Shown here: piece after piece, positions 24,375 through 32,573 of the stretch
Layout of the letters: each line of letters begins with the position of its first letter
Position numbering within the stretch: the first letter of the stretch is position 1
Assembly: GCF_004217445.1 (NCBI RefSeq)
Contig: NZ_SHKX01000012.1
Coordinates: 434,001 to 498,000 of the forward strand
Direction of reading: 5' to 3'
Source of the DNA: Fluviicoccus keumensis
GTDB lineage: Bacteria > Pseudomonadota > Gammaproteobacteria > Pseudomonadales > Moraxellaceae
DNA length: 64,000 nt
Program-made: the position numbers and the translations under genes
Notes under the pieces: model-generated
The model's input: only the letters and a program-made list of their open reading frames with translations
Told to the model about the DNA's origin: nothing
Databases searched by the model: none

Positions 24375-26003
24375 TCAGGATTTGTAAGCCAGCGCCGCAC
24401 CCACGAAGCCGCTGAACAGCGGATGGCCGCCGCGCGGGGAACTGGTGAACTCGGGGTGGAACTGACAGGCCAGGAACCAGGGGTGAGTCGGGATTTCCAC
24501 GACCTCCACCAGGTTCTGGTCTGCGCTGCGGCCGGAAATGCGCAGGCCCTTGTCAACCAGGCGGGCGATATAGCCGCTGTTCACCTCATAACGATGACGA
24601 TGGCGCTCGACAATGGTGTCGGCTCCGTACACCTTGCGCGCCAGTGTACCCGGCTCCAGATGGCAAGCCTGTGCGCCAAGTCGCATGGTGCCGCCCAGAT
24701 TGGAGTTTTCATCGCGGGTAATCTGCTCGCCGGCTTCATTGGTCCACTCAGTGATCAATGCAATGATGGGGTGCGCGCATTGCTTGTTGAATTCGGTAGA
24801 CGAAGCACCGCCAAGCCCAACCACATTACGGGCATATTCGATCACGGCCAATTGCATGCCCAAGCAGATACCCAGATACGGAACCTTGTTTTCACGGGCA
24901 TAGCGGATGGCCGCCATCTTGCCTTCCGTACCGCGGTCACCGAAGCCGCCGGGCACCAGAATGGCGTCGGCATCCTTCAGCATTTCCACGCCTTGGGTTT
25001 CGACAGATTCGGCGTCAATGTAGTCAATACGCACCTTGGTGCGATGCTGGATGCCGGCGTGCAGCAAGGCTTCGTTCAGGGACTTGTAGGCGTCCGGCAA
25101 TTCGATGTACTTGCCAACCATGGCGATGGTGACTTCACGTTCCGGCTTCAGCAGACCGTCAACCACGGCATCCCAATCGCTCAAATCGGCAGCGGGGCGC
25201 TGGCCCAAGGCCAGCCGTTCGATAACGTAGTCATCCAGACCCTGCTCGTGCAGGGTGCGCGGAATCATGTAAATGCTGGCTACATCTTCCGCCAGAATCA
25301 CCGCCCGCTCTTCCACATTGGTGAAGAGGGAAATCTTGCGGCGAGACTCTTCGGAAATCTGGTGGTCGGAGCGGCAGATCAACACGTCGGGCTGCAGGCC
25401 AATGGAGCGCAACTCCTTGACGGAATGCTGGGTCGGCTTGGTCTTGGTTTCACCGGCGGAGGCGATATACGGCACCAGTGTCAGGTGCACCATCAACGAA
25501 CCCGAGAAGCCGAGCTCAACCCGCATCTGGCGGACTGCTTCCATGAACGGCAGCGACTCGATATCACCCGCCGTGCCGCCAATTTCGATGATGGCGACAT
25601 CGTAGCCGCGGGCCCCTTCCCGGATACGCTGCTTGATCATGTCGGTGATGTGCGGAATCACCTGGACGGTTGCGCCCAGATAGTCACCGCGACGCTCACG
25701 GGAAATGACGTCCATGTAAATCCGGCCGGAGGAAAAGCTGTTGTTTTTGGTCATGCGCGAATGGCGCAGGAAACGCTCATAATAGCCCAGGTCAAGGTCG
25801 GTTTCCGCACCGTCTTCGGTCACAAACACTTCACCATGCTGGTAAGGACTCATGGTGCCCGGATCGACATTAATGTACGGATCCATTTTCGTCATGATGA
25901 CCTTGAGACCACGGGCTTCAAGCAGCGACGCCAGCGAGGCGGCGGAAATGCCTTTGCCCAATGAAGAAACAACGCCACCGGTAACAAAAATGTACTTGGT
26001 CAT
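24375..26003 (-). CDS. pyrG: CTP synthase
   Basis: A 542-aa protein. The N-terminal synthase domain starts TKYIFVTGGVVSSLGKGI and includes KMDPYINVDPGTMSPYQHGEV. The C-terminal class I glutaminase has YLGICLGMQ with the nucleophilic cysteine and CQFHPEFTS with the His-Glu pair. It aminates UTP to CTP. It heads the unit pyrG-kdsA-eno-ftsB-ispD-ispF-surE and has a well-placed sigma-70 promoter at 26051-26079. Confidence 0.98.
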   Translation of the reverse strand: MTKYIFVTGGVVSSLGKGISAASLASLLEARGLKVIMTKMDPYINVDPGTMSPYQHGEVFVTEDGAETDLDLGYYERFLRHSRMTKNNSFSSGRIYMDVISRERRGDYLGATVQVIPHITDMIKQRIREGARGYDVAIIEIGGTAGDIESLPFMEAVRQMRVELGFSGSLMVHLTLVPYIASAGETKTKPTQHSVKELRSIGLQPDVLICRSDHQISEESRRKISLFTNVEERAVILAEDVASIYMIPRTLHEQGLDDYVIERLALGQRPAADLSDWDAVVDGLLKPEREVTIAMVGKYIELPDAYKSLNEALLHAGIQHRTKVRIDYIDAESVETQGVEMLKDADAILVPGGFGDRGTEGKMAAIRYARENKVPYLGICLGMQLAVIEYARNVVGLGGASSTEFNKQCAHPIIALITEWTNEAGEQITRDENSNLGGTMRLGAQACHLEPGTLARKVYGADTIVERHRHRYEVNSGYIARLVDKGLRISGRSADQNLVEVVEIPTHPWFLACQFHPEFTSSPRGGHPLFSGFVGAALAYKS

Positions 26004-26050
26004 GAAGAAACCTGGACTGATTAAGCAGGAGTAGGAAGGAATGCGCGGCG

Positions 26051-26079
26051 ATTTTAACAGGGAGGGCGTTTTGTCTCAA
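26051..26079 (-). promoter_or_regulatory. sigma-70 promoter of pyrG
   Basis: On the minus strand TTGAGA (26079-26074) and TAAAAT (26056-26051) are 17 bp apart, each differing from consensus at one position. The predicted start near 26044 gives a leader of about 40 nt before the pyrG ATG. Confidence 0.75.
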
Positions 26080-26104
26080 CGCGAAGCCGGCCGATCGGCC
26101 AAAG

Positions 26105-26126
26105 AAAAAGCCCGCAAGGTGCGGGC
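26105..26126 (-). terminator. intrinsic terminator after the first porin gene
   Basis: On the minus strand GCCCGC-ACCTT-GCGGGC (26126-26110) followed by TTTTT. It lies about 65 bp after the porin stop and separates it from the pyrG promoter. Confidence 0.85.
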
Positions 26127-26192
26127 CAGTCGAAAATCCGTATCGTACAGCGTCCTGGGGATGGCCATCCGTGGCCGAGAATGAAGCGGTGC

Positions 26193-27218
26193 TTAGAACT
26201 TGTGTTCCACACCGGCTGCCAGTGCAGTCAGGGTGTAATCTGCGTTGACAGCCAGTTTGTCTTCCTTCTGCGTGGTGTACCAGGCGAAAGCCTTGGTCTT
26301 GGACGTGAAGTTATGGTCAACGCCAACCGACAGTTGCGTGTGCTTCTGGGTGGTGGCGGCGCTGTTGTCTGCCTTGGCTTCACCGTATTGCAGCTTCAGG
26401 ACTTCGTCACCCAGCTTGTAGGCGGCGCCCAGCTGCCAGCTGGCTTCCTTGTTCTTGTTGCCGCCGGCGGCAACACTGGACTGTTCGCTGGTGCCGTAAA
26501 TCGCGTTCAGAGTCAGATCCTGAATCTTGTACGAGCCAACCAGACGGATGTTGTCGCTTTCACGGGTGCCGCTGAGCGCGGTGGCGCCGGTAATGTTGTT
26601 GTCGAAGGCCAAAGCGGCGTAGATGCCGTTTTCTTCGTTGTTGTAGACAACCGAAGCGGAGTTGCCGTTAGCCGGGGTGACCGAGTCCTGGGTCTGAAGC
26701 TGAACATTGATGGTGATGGCATCCAGCAACTTGGGGCTTTCATAGCCAACCACATTGTTGATGCGGTTTTCACCGGCAATGATGAACTTCATGTCACCCT
26801 GGTAATCGTTGAACAGGTCGATTTCGCCCTGAGCCAGCTTGGTGTAAGTGTCATACTTGCCCAGTTTGACGGTACCCAGCTTCTGGCTCTTGATGCCCAG
26901 GAAACGGTTACGCTGGGTCAGATCCAGCTTGCTGCTGCCGGCAATGCCGCTGGCGTCTTCGCCATCGGCAGCCACTTCCCATTCGATACCGTAAACAGCG
27001 CTCAGGTCGGCGGTCAGTTCGTCTTCACCCTTCACGCCGAAGCGGGAGGCGTTGCTGACGGAGCGGGTAAATTCTTCATCCTTGGTGACGGGGTTTTCAA
27101 AGTCTTTCTTGTAGCTCTCAACGGACAGGTTCAGCTTGCCATAGACTTTGGGGGCGGCATTCGCCATCGGGGCGGCAACAGCGGCGGCGATGCTGATGGC
27201 GATAAGCGACTTTTTCAT
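26193..27218 (-). CDS. general outer-membrane porin (first copy)
   Basis: A 341-aa trimeric-porin type protein. Signal peptide MKKSLIAISIAAAVAAPMANA is followed by PKVYGKLNLSVES, the first strand typical of Gram-negative porin_4 proteins, and NRFLGIKSQKLGTVKLGKYDT, which corresponds to the constriction-loop region. It ends AAGVEHKF with the required C-terminal phenylalanine. Good ribosome site GAGGAGA. It shares fold and many positions with the second porin at 27525 but is clearly divergent, so the pair is an old duplication. A Pho-box-like element lies in its promoter. Confidence 0.9.
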   Translation of the reverse strand: MKKSLIAISIAAAVAAPMANAAPKVYGKLNLSVESYKKDFENPVTKDEEFTRSVSNASRFGVKGEDELTADLSAVYGIEWEVAADGEDASGIAGSSKLDLTQRNRFLGIKSQKLGTVKLGKYDTYTKLAQGEIDLFNDYQGDMKFIIAGENRINNVVGYESPKLLDAITINVQLQTQDSVTPANGNSASVVYNNEENGIYAALAFDNNITGATALSGTRESDNIRLVGSYKIQDLTLNAIYGTSEQSSVAAGGNKNKEASWQLGAAYKLGDEVLKLQYGEAKADNSAATTQKHTQLSVGVDHNFTSKTKAFAWYTTQKEDKLAVNADYTLTALAAGVEHKF

Positions 27219-27251
27219 TCAAGGTCTCCTCAACACTGAGTCATAAAAGGC

Positions 27252-27269
27252 TGTAACACTGGCGTTACA
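27252..27269 (-). repeat. inverted repeat TGTAAC-N6-GTTACA in the porin leader
   Basis: Perfect 6-bp inverted repeat with a 6-bp spacer, lying just after the predicted transcription start of the first porin gene. It could be an operator or an RNA hairpin; no regulator is implied by the sequence alone. Confidence 0.55.
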
Positions 27270-27279
27270 ACTTGGGCGT

Positions 27280-27324
27280 AGTATTGGCGGCCAAAATGAC
27301 AGTTCGGTGTCTCCCAGATGACAG
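27280..27324 (-). promoter_or_regulatory. Pho-box-like promoter of the first porin
   Basis: Two perfect CTGTCAT units on the minus strand (27324-27318 and 27302-27296) start exactly 22 bp apart, two turns of the 11-bp PhoB repeat spacing; the intervening 11-mer (GAGACAC...) is degenerate. A -10-like AATACT (27285-27280) follows 10 bp after the second unit, the distance seen in PhoB-dependent promoters. No conventional -35 is needed. Confidence 0.55.
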
Positions 27325-27477
27325 AATTGTGAAACCTGAAATATTTGACTGACGATTGGCCGTGTTTGCTACCGGTTCAAATAAGGTCCGGAAGCCACTG
27401 AGGCACTTTAATCAGTCTTTTTAATTCTTAAAAATACTTAATAATTCTTAATTAATTCGATTTTTGAATAATTGAGG
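27325..27477. other. A+T-rich intergenic spacer between porin genes
   Basis: The gap between the porins (27219-27524) is 306 bases. Outside the promoter, inverted repeat and terminator listed separately, this A+T-rich stretch, with several TTAATTCTTA-like repeats at 27420-27455, holds no coding frame that I can support. Confidence 0.5.
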
Positions 27478-27513
27478 TCATAAAAAAACCCGCCGAGGCG
27501 GGTTTTTTTATGA
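27478..27513. terminator. bidirectional terminator after the second porin gene
   Basis: A nearly perfect palindrome: TCATAAAAAAACCCGC pairs with GCGGGTTTTTTTATGA around a 4-nt centre. It has T runs on both strands. It lies 12 bp after the second porin stop. Confidence 0.9.
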
Positions 27514-27524
27514 CAGCCGGAAGC

Positions 27525-28595
27525 TTAGAAGCGAACTTCCACGCCGGTACCCAGTTGCATGCCGGTTTCAGAACCGCCGCCATTGGAGTACTTGTCCTTG
27601 CCGCTAGCCAGGTTGGCAAACACCTTGGTGTTTTGCGTGTAGGCATAGTCGACGCCCACGCCGATCAGGCTGATCTTGTCCTTCTCTTCGGGAGCAGCGG
27701 CCACGATAGCGGCAGCGTTGTTACCCTTGACGCTGGCAGAAATGATTTCACCCTTGTAGGTCAGCTTGTCCATGGTATAAGCAGCGCTCAGCACGATCGC
27801 AGACTCGTCAGCCTTGTCAGCGGACTTGTTCAGCTTGGACTTCTGGATCAAGCCAGCCACGACAAAATCGCCCATCTTGTAGCGTGCAACCAGACGGGTG
27901 GCATCGCGCGGTGCTGTTGTAACAATACCCAGATTGGCAGCTGCATTGGCGGAGATGGTGCTGCTGACCTTCTTGTCAAAGGCGGCAGACAGATACAGGC
28001 TGTCATCTTCGTAGCTGAAGGCTGCGGAGTAAGCATCAGCCAGGTGGTTCTTGCTGTTAGCAGGCAGCTTGCCGCTCTCACCCGGTTGCAGGGTGACGTT
28101 GGCACCAAACACGTCCAGAATCTTCGGCGACACGTAGTTGATCGAGTTGTTCAGACGGGTCTGGCCGGAGATGAAGTTCTTCATGTCCAGATTGTTCAGG
28201 TCGTTGAAAACGTCAACCTGATCTTCAGAGGTCTTCAGGGGAGAATCAATGGCGCCCAAGCGGATGGTGCCCAGGTTGCCGTGCTTCAGACCGACATAGC
28301 GTTCACGGCCAGTCAGGTCGGCGACACCTTGTGTGTCACCGGAAACTTCCCATTCAGCCTTGTAAACCGCAGTGAAATCGTCGGACAGCTTTTCGCTACC
28401 CTTGATACCGACGCGGGAGGCGTTGCTGTTGACTTCCCAGTTGGAGCTTTTGACAGACGGAGAAACTGTCTTGTCATTCATCTTGGTGTAGTCGACAGAC
28501 AGATTCAGACGACCGTAAACGGTCGGAGTGGCCTGTGCGGTCAGCGGCAGAAGAACAGCGGCACCCACGGCCAGAGCAAGCAGATTACGTTTCAT
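27525..28595 (-). CDS. general outer-membrane porin (second copy)
   Basis: A 356-aa porin with signal peptide MKRNLLALAVGAAVLLPLTAQA and mature start TPTVYGRLNLSVDYTKM. It has the same porin_4 layout as its neighbour (SRVGIKGSEKLSDDFTAVYKAEWEV, RERYVGLKHGNLGTIRLGAID) and ends GTGVEVRF with a terminal phenylalanine. Ribosome site AAAGGGGA. It has its own terminator and an upstream region unlike that of the first porin, so the two are probably used under different conditions. Confidence 0.9.
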   Translation of the reverse strand: MKRNLLALAVGAAVLLPLTAQATPTVYGRLNLSVDYTKMNDKTVSPSVKSSNWEVNSNASRVGIKGSEKLSDDFTAVYKAEWEVSGDTQGVADLTGRERYVGLKHGNLGTIRLGAIDSPLKTSEDQVDVFNDLNNLDMKNFISGQTRLNNSINYVSPKILDVFGANVTLQPGESGKLPANSKNHLADAYSAAFSYEDDSLYLSAAFDKKVSSTISANAAANLGIVTTAPRDATRLVARYKMGDFVVAGLIQKSKLNKSADKADESAIVLSAAYTMDKLTYKGEIISASVKGNNAAAIVAAAPEEKDKISLIGVGVDYAYTQNTKVFANLASGKDKYSNGGGSETGMQLGTGVEVRF

Positions 28596-28724
28596 TCTCA
28601 GAATCCCCTTTCGGTTTGAAGTTATGCAGCATCACACTGCCTGGTACATTCTGGTGCATCTCACCGGATGCATTCCTGAAGTACCGCGCTACATGTGACA
28701 TAACTTGTAACAACTTAAGCGGGC

Positions 28725-28777
28725 TGTCAACAACATTTTGCAAAACATTTCAGGTTTTTTTACTTGTTTTTGCAAAA
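28725..28777 (-). promoter_or_regulatory. second porin promoter region with twin TTTTGCAAAA palindromes
   Basis: A perfect TTGACA (28730-28725, minus strand) is the likely -35; the -10 is unclear (TACAAG at 15 bp is the best candidate). Directly upstream are two identical 10-bp palindromes TTTTGCAAAA at 28736-28745 and 28768-28777, 32 bp apart centre to centre (three helical turns), a typical layout for an activator such as an OmpR-family protein. That assignment is inference. Confidence 0.5.
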
Positions 28778-28857
28778 TTTACCGACTAACAGCCCATGCC
28801 CGGTTGGTGTATTTGCACCAATCTGGATCGACTTGTAACAAAACATTCATTTCAGCG

Positions 28858-30117
28858 TCAAGCAACCCCGAACCCGGAAAAGGGCAAAAAGTGAACAAAA
28901 TCACCCGGCTTCAAGGTTACGCCTGCTGGAACCCGGGCCACGCCATCAGCCCGCAAGCTGGAAGACAGAACACCACTACTCTGGTTGCCATGTTTTTCCA
29001 GCGTTTGGCCTGTTCCGTCATTCACGATTCTAACCCGGAAATATTCCTCTCTTTTCAAAGGCTTGGAGACCTCGAAGGCGATCGGCATCCGGTATTCCAG
29101 CGGCGCGTAACCTTGACTCTGGCCCTGACGCGCCAGCAGGAATTGACGGCCAAGTATTAAAAATGTAATCCACACGGATTGCGGGTTTCCCGGCAGACCG
29201 ATAAAGGCGGTTTCACCCAGGCTGCCGAAGGCCAGCGGCTTGCCGGGCTTGATGGCGATTTTCCAGAAATCCAGCTTCCCGGTTTGTTCAACGGCGGTCT
29301 TCACGTGATCTTCTTCGCCGACGGATACGCCGCCGGTGCTGATAACCACATCCGCCAGTGTCTGAGCGCGTTGCAAAGCAGACAGGGTATCCGGGAGGTT
29401 ATCGGCAATGACGCCCAGATCAACGATTTCGACATCCAGACGCTTTAGCAGCGCCTGTAGCAAATAACGATTGCTGTTGTAAATTTGCCCGCTGTGCTGC
29501 AGTGGATTGCCGGGCTCCACCAATTCATCGCCGGTACTGAGAATGGCAACCCGGAGTCGCCGGTAAACCGGAACCCGCGCGATGCCCAGCGAGGCCAGCA
29601 TGCCGATGGCTGCCGGGCCCAAGCGCTCTCCCTGTGTCAGGATGGGTGTTCCGACGGTGATGTCCTGCCCTGCCCTCCGGATATTTTCCCCGGTGCGGAA
29701 AGCCTGGCGGATGATGACCCGGTTGTTTGCTTCCACACAGCAATTCTCTTGCATGACAACCGCATTGGCACCCTCGGGAATGACCGCGCCGGTAAAAATA
29801 CGGGCGGCGGTGCCCGGCTCCAGCGGTAACGGGTTGGCTCCGGCCGGAATGCGCTGGCTGATGTGCAAGGACAAGGGAACTTCGCCAAGACTATCCGTAT
29901 GCAGGGCGTAGCCATCCATGGCGCTGTTGTCGCGGGGAGGCACATTGACCGGAGCAAGGATGTCCTGCGCCAGTACCCGGTTCAACGCCGATTCCAGGGG
30001 GACCGTTTCAATCTCCGGCGTCTTGGCCAAACCGGCCTGACGCAGGCGTTCAATGGCTTGGGAAACCGGCATTAAGGAGGTTGAGGCCGGAAGGTCGCCG
30101 CATCCGCAATCACTCAT
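28858..30117 (-). CDS. moeA: molybdopterin molybdenumtransferase
   Basis: A 419-aa protein with the four-domain MoeA pattern: VNVPPRDNSAMDGYAL, RIFTGAVIPEGANAVVMQE, VAILSTGDELVEPGNPLQ-xx-GQIYNSN, VISTGGVSVGEEDHVK, and KPGKPLAFG with GLPGNPQSVWITF. It inserts molybdate into adenylylated molybdopterin to give active Moco. It follows moaB by 3 bp in moaA-moaB-moeA, so Moco synthesis is arranged as one unit here. Confidence 0.96.
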   Translation of the reverse strand: MSDCGCGDLPASTSLMPVSQAIERLRQAGLAKTPEIETVPLESALNRVLAQDILAPVNVPPRDNSAMDGYALHTDSLGEVPLSLHISQRIPAGANPLPLEPGTAARIFTGAVIPEGANAVVMQENCCVEANNRVIIRQAFRTGENIRRAGQDITVGTPILTQGERLGPAAIGMLASLGIARVPVYRRLRVAILSTGDELVEPGNPLQHSGQIYNSNRYLLQALLKRLDVEIVDLGVIADNLPDTLSALQRAQTLADVVISTGGVSVGEEDHVKTAVEQTGKLDFWKIAIKPGKPLAFGSLGETAFIGLPGNPQSVWITFLILGRQFLLARQGQSQGYAPLEYRMPIAFEVSKPLKREEYFRVRIVNDGTGQTLEKHGNQSSGVLSSSLRADGVARVPAGVTLKPGDFVHFLPFSGFGVA

Positions 30118-30120
30118 GAT

Positions 30121-30663
30121 TTATCCCCGCGATTCGCAATAGGCCGCCTGTTTCAGGTGCGGTACGAAATTGCAGGGGCGGTTACGGTTATCCAGTTGTT
30201 GCAGAAGGATATTTTGCCAGGCGGTACGACAGGCGTTGGTGGATCCCGGCAGACAGAAAATCACGGTATTGTTGGCGATGCCTGACACGGCGCGTGATTG
30301 CAGCGTGCTGGTGCCGATCTCCTGCAGCGAAAAATGGCGGAACAGTTCACCAAAGCCGTCCACAGACTTGTCGAAAAGCACGGTGACGGCTTCCGGCGTG
30401 CTGTCGCGCCCGGAAAAGCCGGTGCCACCGGTGATAATGACCGCCTGGGTCAACGGGTCGGCAATCCAGGCCGAGATGACGGCGCGGATCTGATAGATAT
30501 CATCTTTCACGATGCGGCGATCCGCCAGCAGATGACCTGCTTCGGCCAATGCGTCTACCAGAAACTGTCCTGAAGTGTCGGTTTCCAGTGAGCGGGTATC
30601 GGAGACGGTCAGGACGGCTATTTGCAGTGGAATGAAGGGTTTGTCAGCTTTGTTATGGCTCAT
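30121..30663 (-). CDS. moaB: molybdenum cofactor biosynthesis protein MoaB
   Basis: A 180-aa MogA/MoaB fold protein. It has AVLTVSDTRSLETDTSGQFLVDALAEAGH, VIITGGTGFSGRDSTPEAV and PGSTNACRTAWQNIL. It resembles MoaB rather than MogA in length and in the FCLPGSTNAC region. The E. coli MoaB role is uncertain; in organisms lacking mog it may adenylylate molybdopterin. It lies between moaA and moeA. Confidence 0.93.
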   Translation of the reverse strand: MSHNKADKPFIPLQIAVLTVSDTRSLETDTSGQFLVDALAEAGHLLADRRIVKDDIYQIRAVISAWIADPLTQAVIITGGTGFSGRDSTPEAVTVLFDKSVDGFGELFRHFSLQEIGTSTLQSRAVSGIANNTVIFCLPGSTNACRTAWQNILLQQLDNRNRPCNFVPHLKQAAYCESRG

Positions 30664-30711
30664 GAGAGTGTTCCTGATTTAATGGGCATCTGAGGGCGGT
30701 TCCGGGCACGG

Positions 30712-31707
30712 TCAGCCTCCTGTCATGTTCATGAAACGGACAATCCGGGGTTCATCCTCGTCGAGATTGAAATAATGACGTTCGGGCTTCAAGGGCAAGG
30801 CATTGATGATGGCGTTGCGCAGGGGAATATCGTTGTCGGGATGCTCGCGCAGGACTTGCTTCAGATCGGCGGAATGTTCGTTACCGAGACAGAGCAGCAA
30901 ACGCCCTTCCACCGTCACGCGCACGCGGTTGCAGGTTCCACAGAAATTATGACTATGGGGCGAAATGAAGCCGAGCCGGCTTGCGGAGTCCGCCATGCGG
31001 TAATAGCGTGAGGGGCCGCCGGTCTGATCGGTGGCTGCCAGCAAGGGATGGCGTTGCTGGATGATCCGGCGGATTTCCTCGCTGCTGATGTAGGTGCGGG
31101 CGCGGTCGTGTTCGCTGATGGCCCCCAACGGCATTTCTTCTATAAAGGAAAGGTCAAGACCCCGGTTTCGGGCGAAGTCGGTCAACGGCAGGATTTCATC
31201 ATCATTACGGCCGCGCAGGATAACGGCGTTGAGCTTGGTCCGCTCGAAGCCGGCGGATTGCACCGCATCGATTCCGGATAGCACTTCCCCCAGATTGCCG
31301 GTTCGGGTGATGGCGCGGAACCGGGCCGGATCCAGGCTGTCCAGACTGATATTGATGCGGCTGAGTCCGGCATCGAAAAGGGGGCGGGCCAACTTGGCCA
31401 GTTGGGAGCCGTTGGTGGTGAGCGTCAGCTCGCGCAGTCCCGGCAAGGCAGCCAGTTTTTCGACCAGCCAGAGGATATTCGGGCGAACCAGCGGCTCACC
31501 GCCGGTGAGCCGCAATTTTGTCACGCCCATTTCCACGAACGCCTTGCCAACCCGATGGATTTCCTCAAGGCTGAGCACCTGATGGCGCGGCAGGAACTGC
31601 ATGTCTTCGCTCATGCAATAGACGCAGCGGAAATCACAACGGTCCGTGACGGATAGCCGTACATAGGTGATTTCACGTCCGAAGCCGTCAACAAGACGAG
31701 AGGTCAT
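30712..31707 (-). CDS. moaA: GTP 3',8-cyclase (radical SAM)
   Basis: A 331-aa radical SAM enzyme with CxxxCxxC in DRCDFRCVYCMSE at about residues 24-32, a second cluster in NFCGTCNRVRVTVEGRLLLCLG, and the C-terminal Gly-Gly (MTGG) essential for activity. It converts GTP to 3',8-cyclo-GTP, the first step of Moco synthesis. The start at 31707 gives the usual length and N-terminus (MTSRLVDGFGREITYVRLS). Upstream ATGs at 31737 and 31752 are possible; the latter has GGAGGT, but only 3 bases away. mazG lies 59 bp upstream. Confidence 0.95.
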   Translation of the reverse strand: MTSRLVDGFGREITYVRLSVTDRCDFRCVYCMSEDMQFLPRHQVLSLEEIHRVGKAFVEMGVTKLRLTGGEPLVRPNILWLVEKLAALPGLRELTLTTNGSQLAKLARPLFDAGLSRINISLDSLDPARFRAITRTGNLGEVLSGIDAVQSAGFERTKLNAVILRGRNDDEILPLTDFARNRGLDLSFIEEMPLGAISEHDRARTYISSEEIRRIIQQRHPLLAATDQTGGPSRYYRMADSASRLGFISPHSHNFCGTCNRVRVTVEGRLLLCLGNEHSADLKQVLREHPDNDIPLRNAIINALPLKPERHYFNLDEDEPRIVRFMNMTGG

Positions 31708-31766
31708 GACCGGTGGTTCCCAATAGCCTGTGTTCATTATAGTCCCGGCCATGGCACCTCCGGGTA

Positions 31767-32570
31767 CTAGTCGATTGGCGGGCTTCCTTCCAGCCCTTTG
31801 GCTTCCTGCCACAGCGCTTCCATTTCGCTGAGCGTGCTGGAATCAAGGGTTTTGCCCATGGCCCGCACGCGGTCCTCGATATGGTTGAAGCGCCGGACGA
31901 ATTTTTCGTTGGTCTGCTTCAGGGCCAGTTCGCTGTCAACATCCAGATGACGGGCAAGATTGACGGCGCAGAACAACAGGTCGCCCACTTCCCCGGGCAC
32001 ATCTTCCGGGTTGTGCCGGAATGCCTGGTCAATCTCATCCAGTTCTTCCCGCATCTTGGTCAATACCGCGCGCGGGTCGTGCCAGTCGAAACCGACTTTT
32101 GACGCCTGCCTCTGCAATTTCTCGGCGCGCGCCAAAGCGGGCAGCCCGGACGATACCTGTTCCATAAAATGACCGCCCTTCCCCTTTTCCACCCTCTCTT
32201 CCGCCTTTATAAGTTCCCATTGGGAACTTACTTCTTCAGGGGTCAGGCCGGTCTGGTCGGCAAACACATGGGGATGCCTTCGGACCAGCTTGGCGCTGAT
32301 GCCTTGAACAACGTCGGAAAAGTCGAACAGTCCCTGCTCGCGGGCGATTTGTGACTGGAAGACAACCTGAAGCAACAGGTCGCCCAATTCCTCGCACAGA
32401 TGCCGGTAGTCACGCGAGGAGATCGCTTCGGTGACTTCATGGGCTTCTTCAATAACATATTTTGCGAGGCTGTCAAAGCTTTGCTTGCGATCCCAACTGC
32501 ATCCGTTGTCACTTCGCAGCGTAGCCATGATCTCGAGCAGGTCGCCGAGTGTGTAGTTCTTGTCCGTCAT
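31767..32570 (-). CDS. mazG: nucleoside triphosphate pyrophosphohydrolase MazG
   Basis: A 267-aa protein with two MazG domains: the first (CSWDRKQSFDSLAKYVIEEAHEVTEAI...LCEELGDLLLQVVFQSQIA) and the second (MREELDEIDQAF...VPGEVGDLLFCAVNLARHLD). Both keep the ExxE-12-ExxD metal-binding pattern. It hydrolyses NTPs to NMP plus PPi, and in E. coli it lowers ppGpp pools. It is 3 bp from relA, so the ppGpp-related pair is co-expressed. Confidence 0.95.
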   Translation of the reverse strand: MTDKNYTLGDLLEIMATLRSDNGCSWDRKQSFDSLAKYVIEEAHEVTEAISSRDYRHLCEELGDLLLQVVFQSQIAREQGLFDFSDVVQGISAKLVRRHPHVFADQTGLTPEEVSSQWELIKAEERVEKGKGGHFMEQVSSGLPALARAEKLQRQASKVGFDWHDPRAVLTKMREELDEIDQAFRHNPEDVPGEVGDLLFCAVNLARHLDVDSELALKQTNEKFVRRFNHIEDRVRAMGKTLDSSTLSEMEALWQEAKGLEGSPPID

Positions 32571-32573
32571 GGC

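Noticed and set aside
21838..25964. Long plus-strand open frames opposite ftsB-eno, kdsA and pyrG
   Set aside because: Antisense shadows of well-identified enzymes; Gln/His/Gly-rich composition with no conserved motif.
26181..28619. Plus-strand frames opposite both porin genes
   Set aside because: Opposite-strand images of the repetitive porin strands; the minus-strand proteins have signals and C-terminal Phe.
31708..31766. Molybdenum-cofactor riboswitch upstream of moaA
   Set aside because: The gap to mazG is only about 60 bases and shows no multi-stem structure of the required size.
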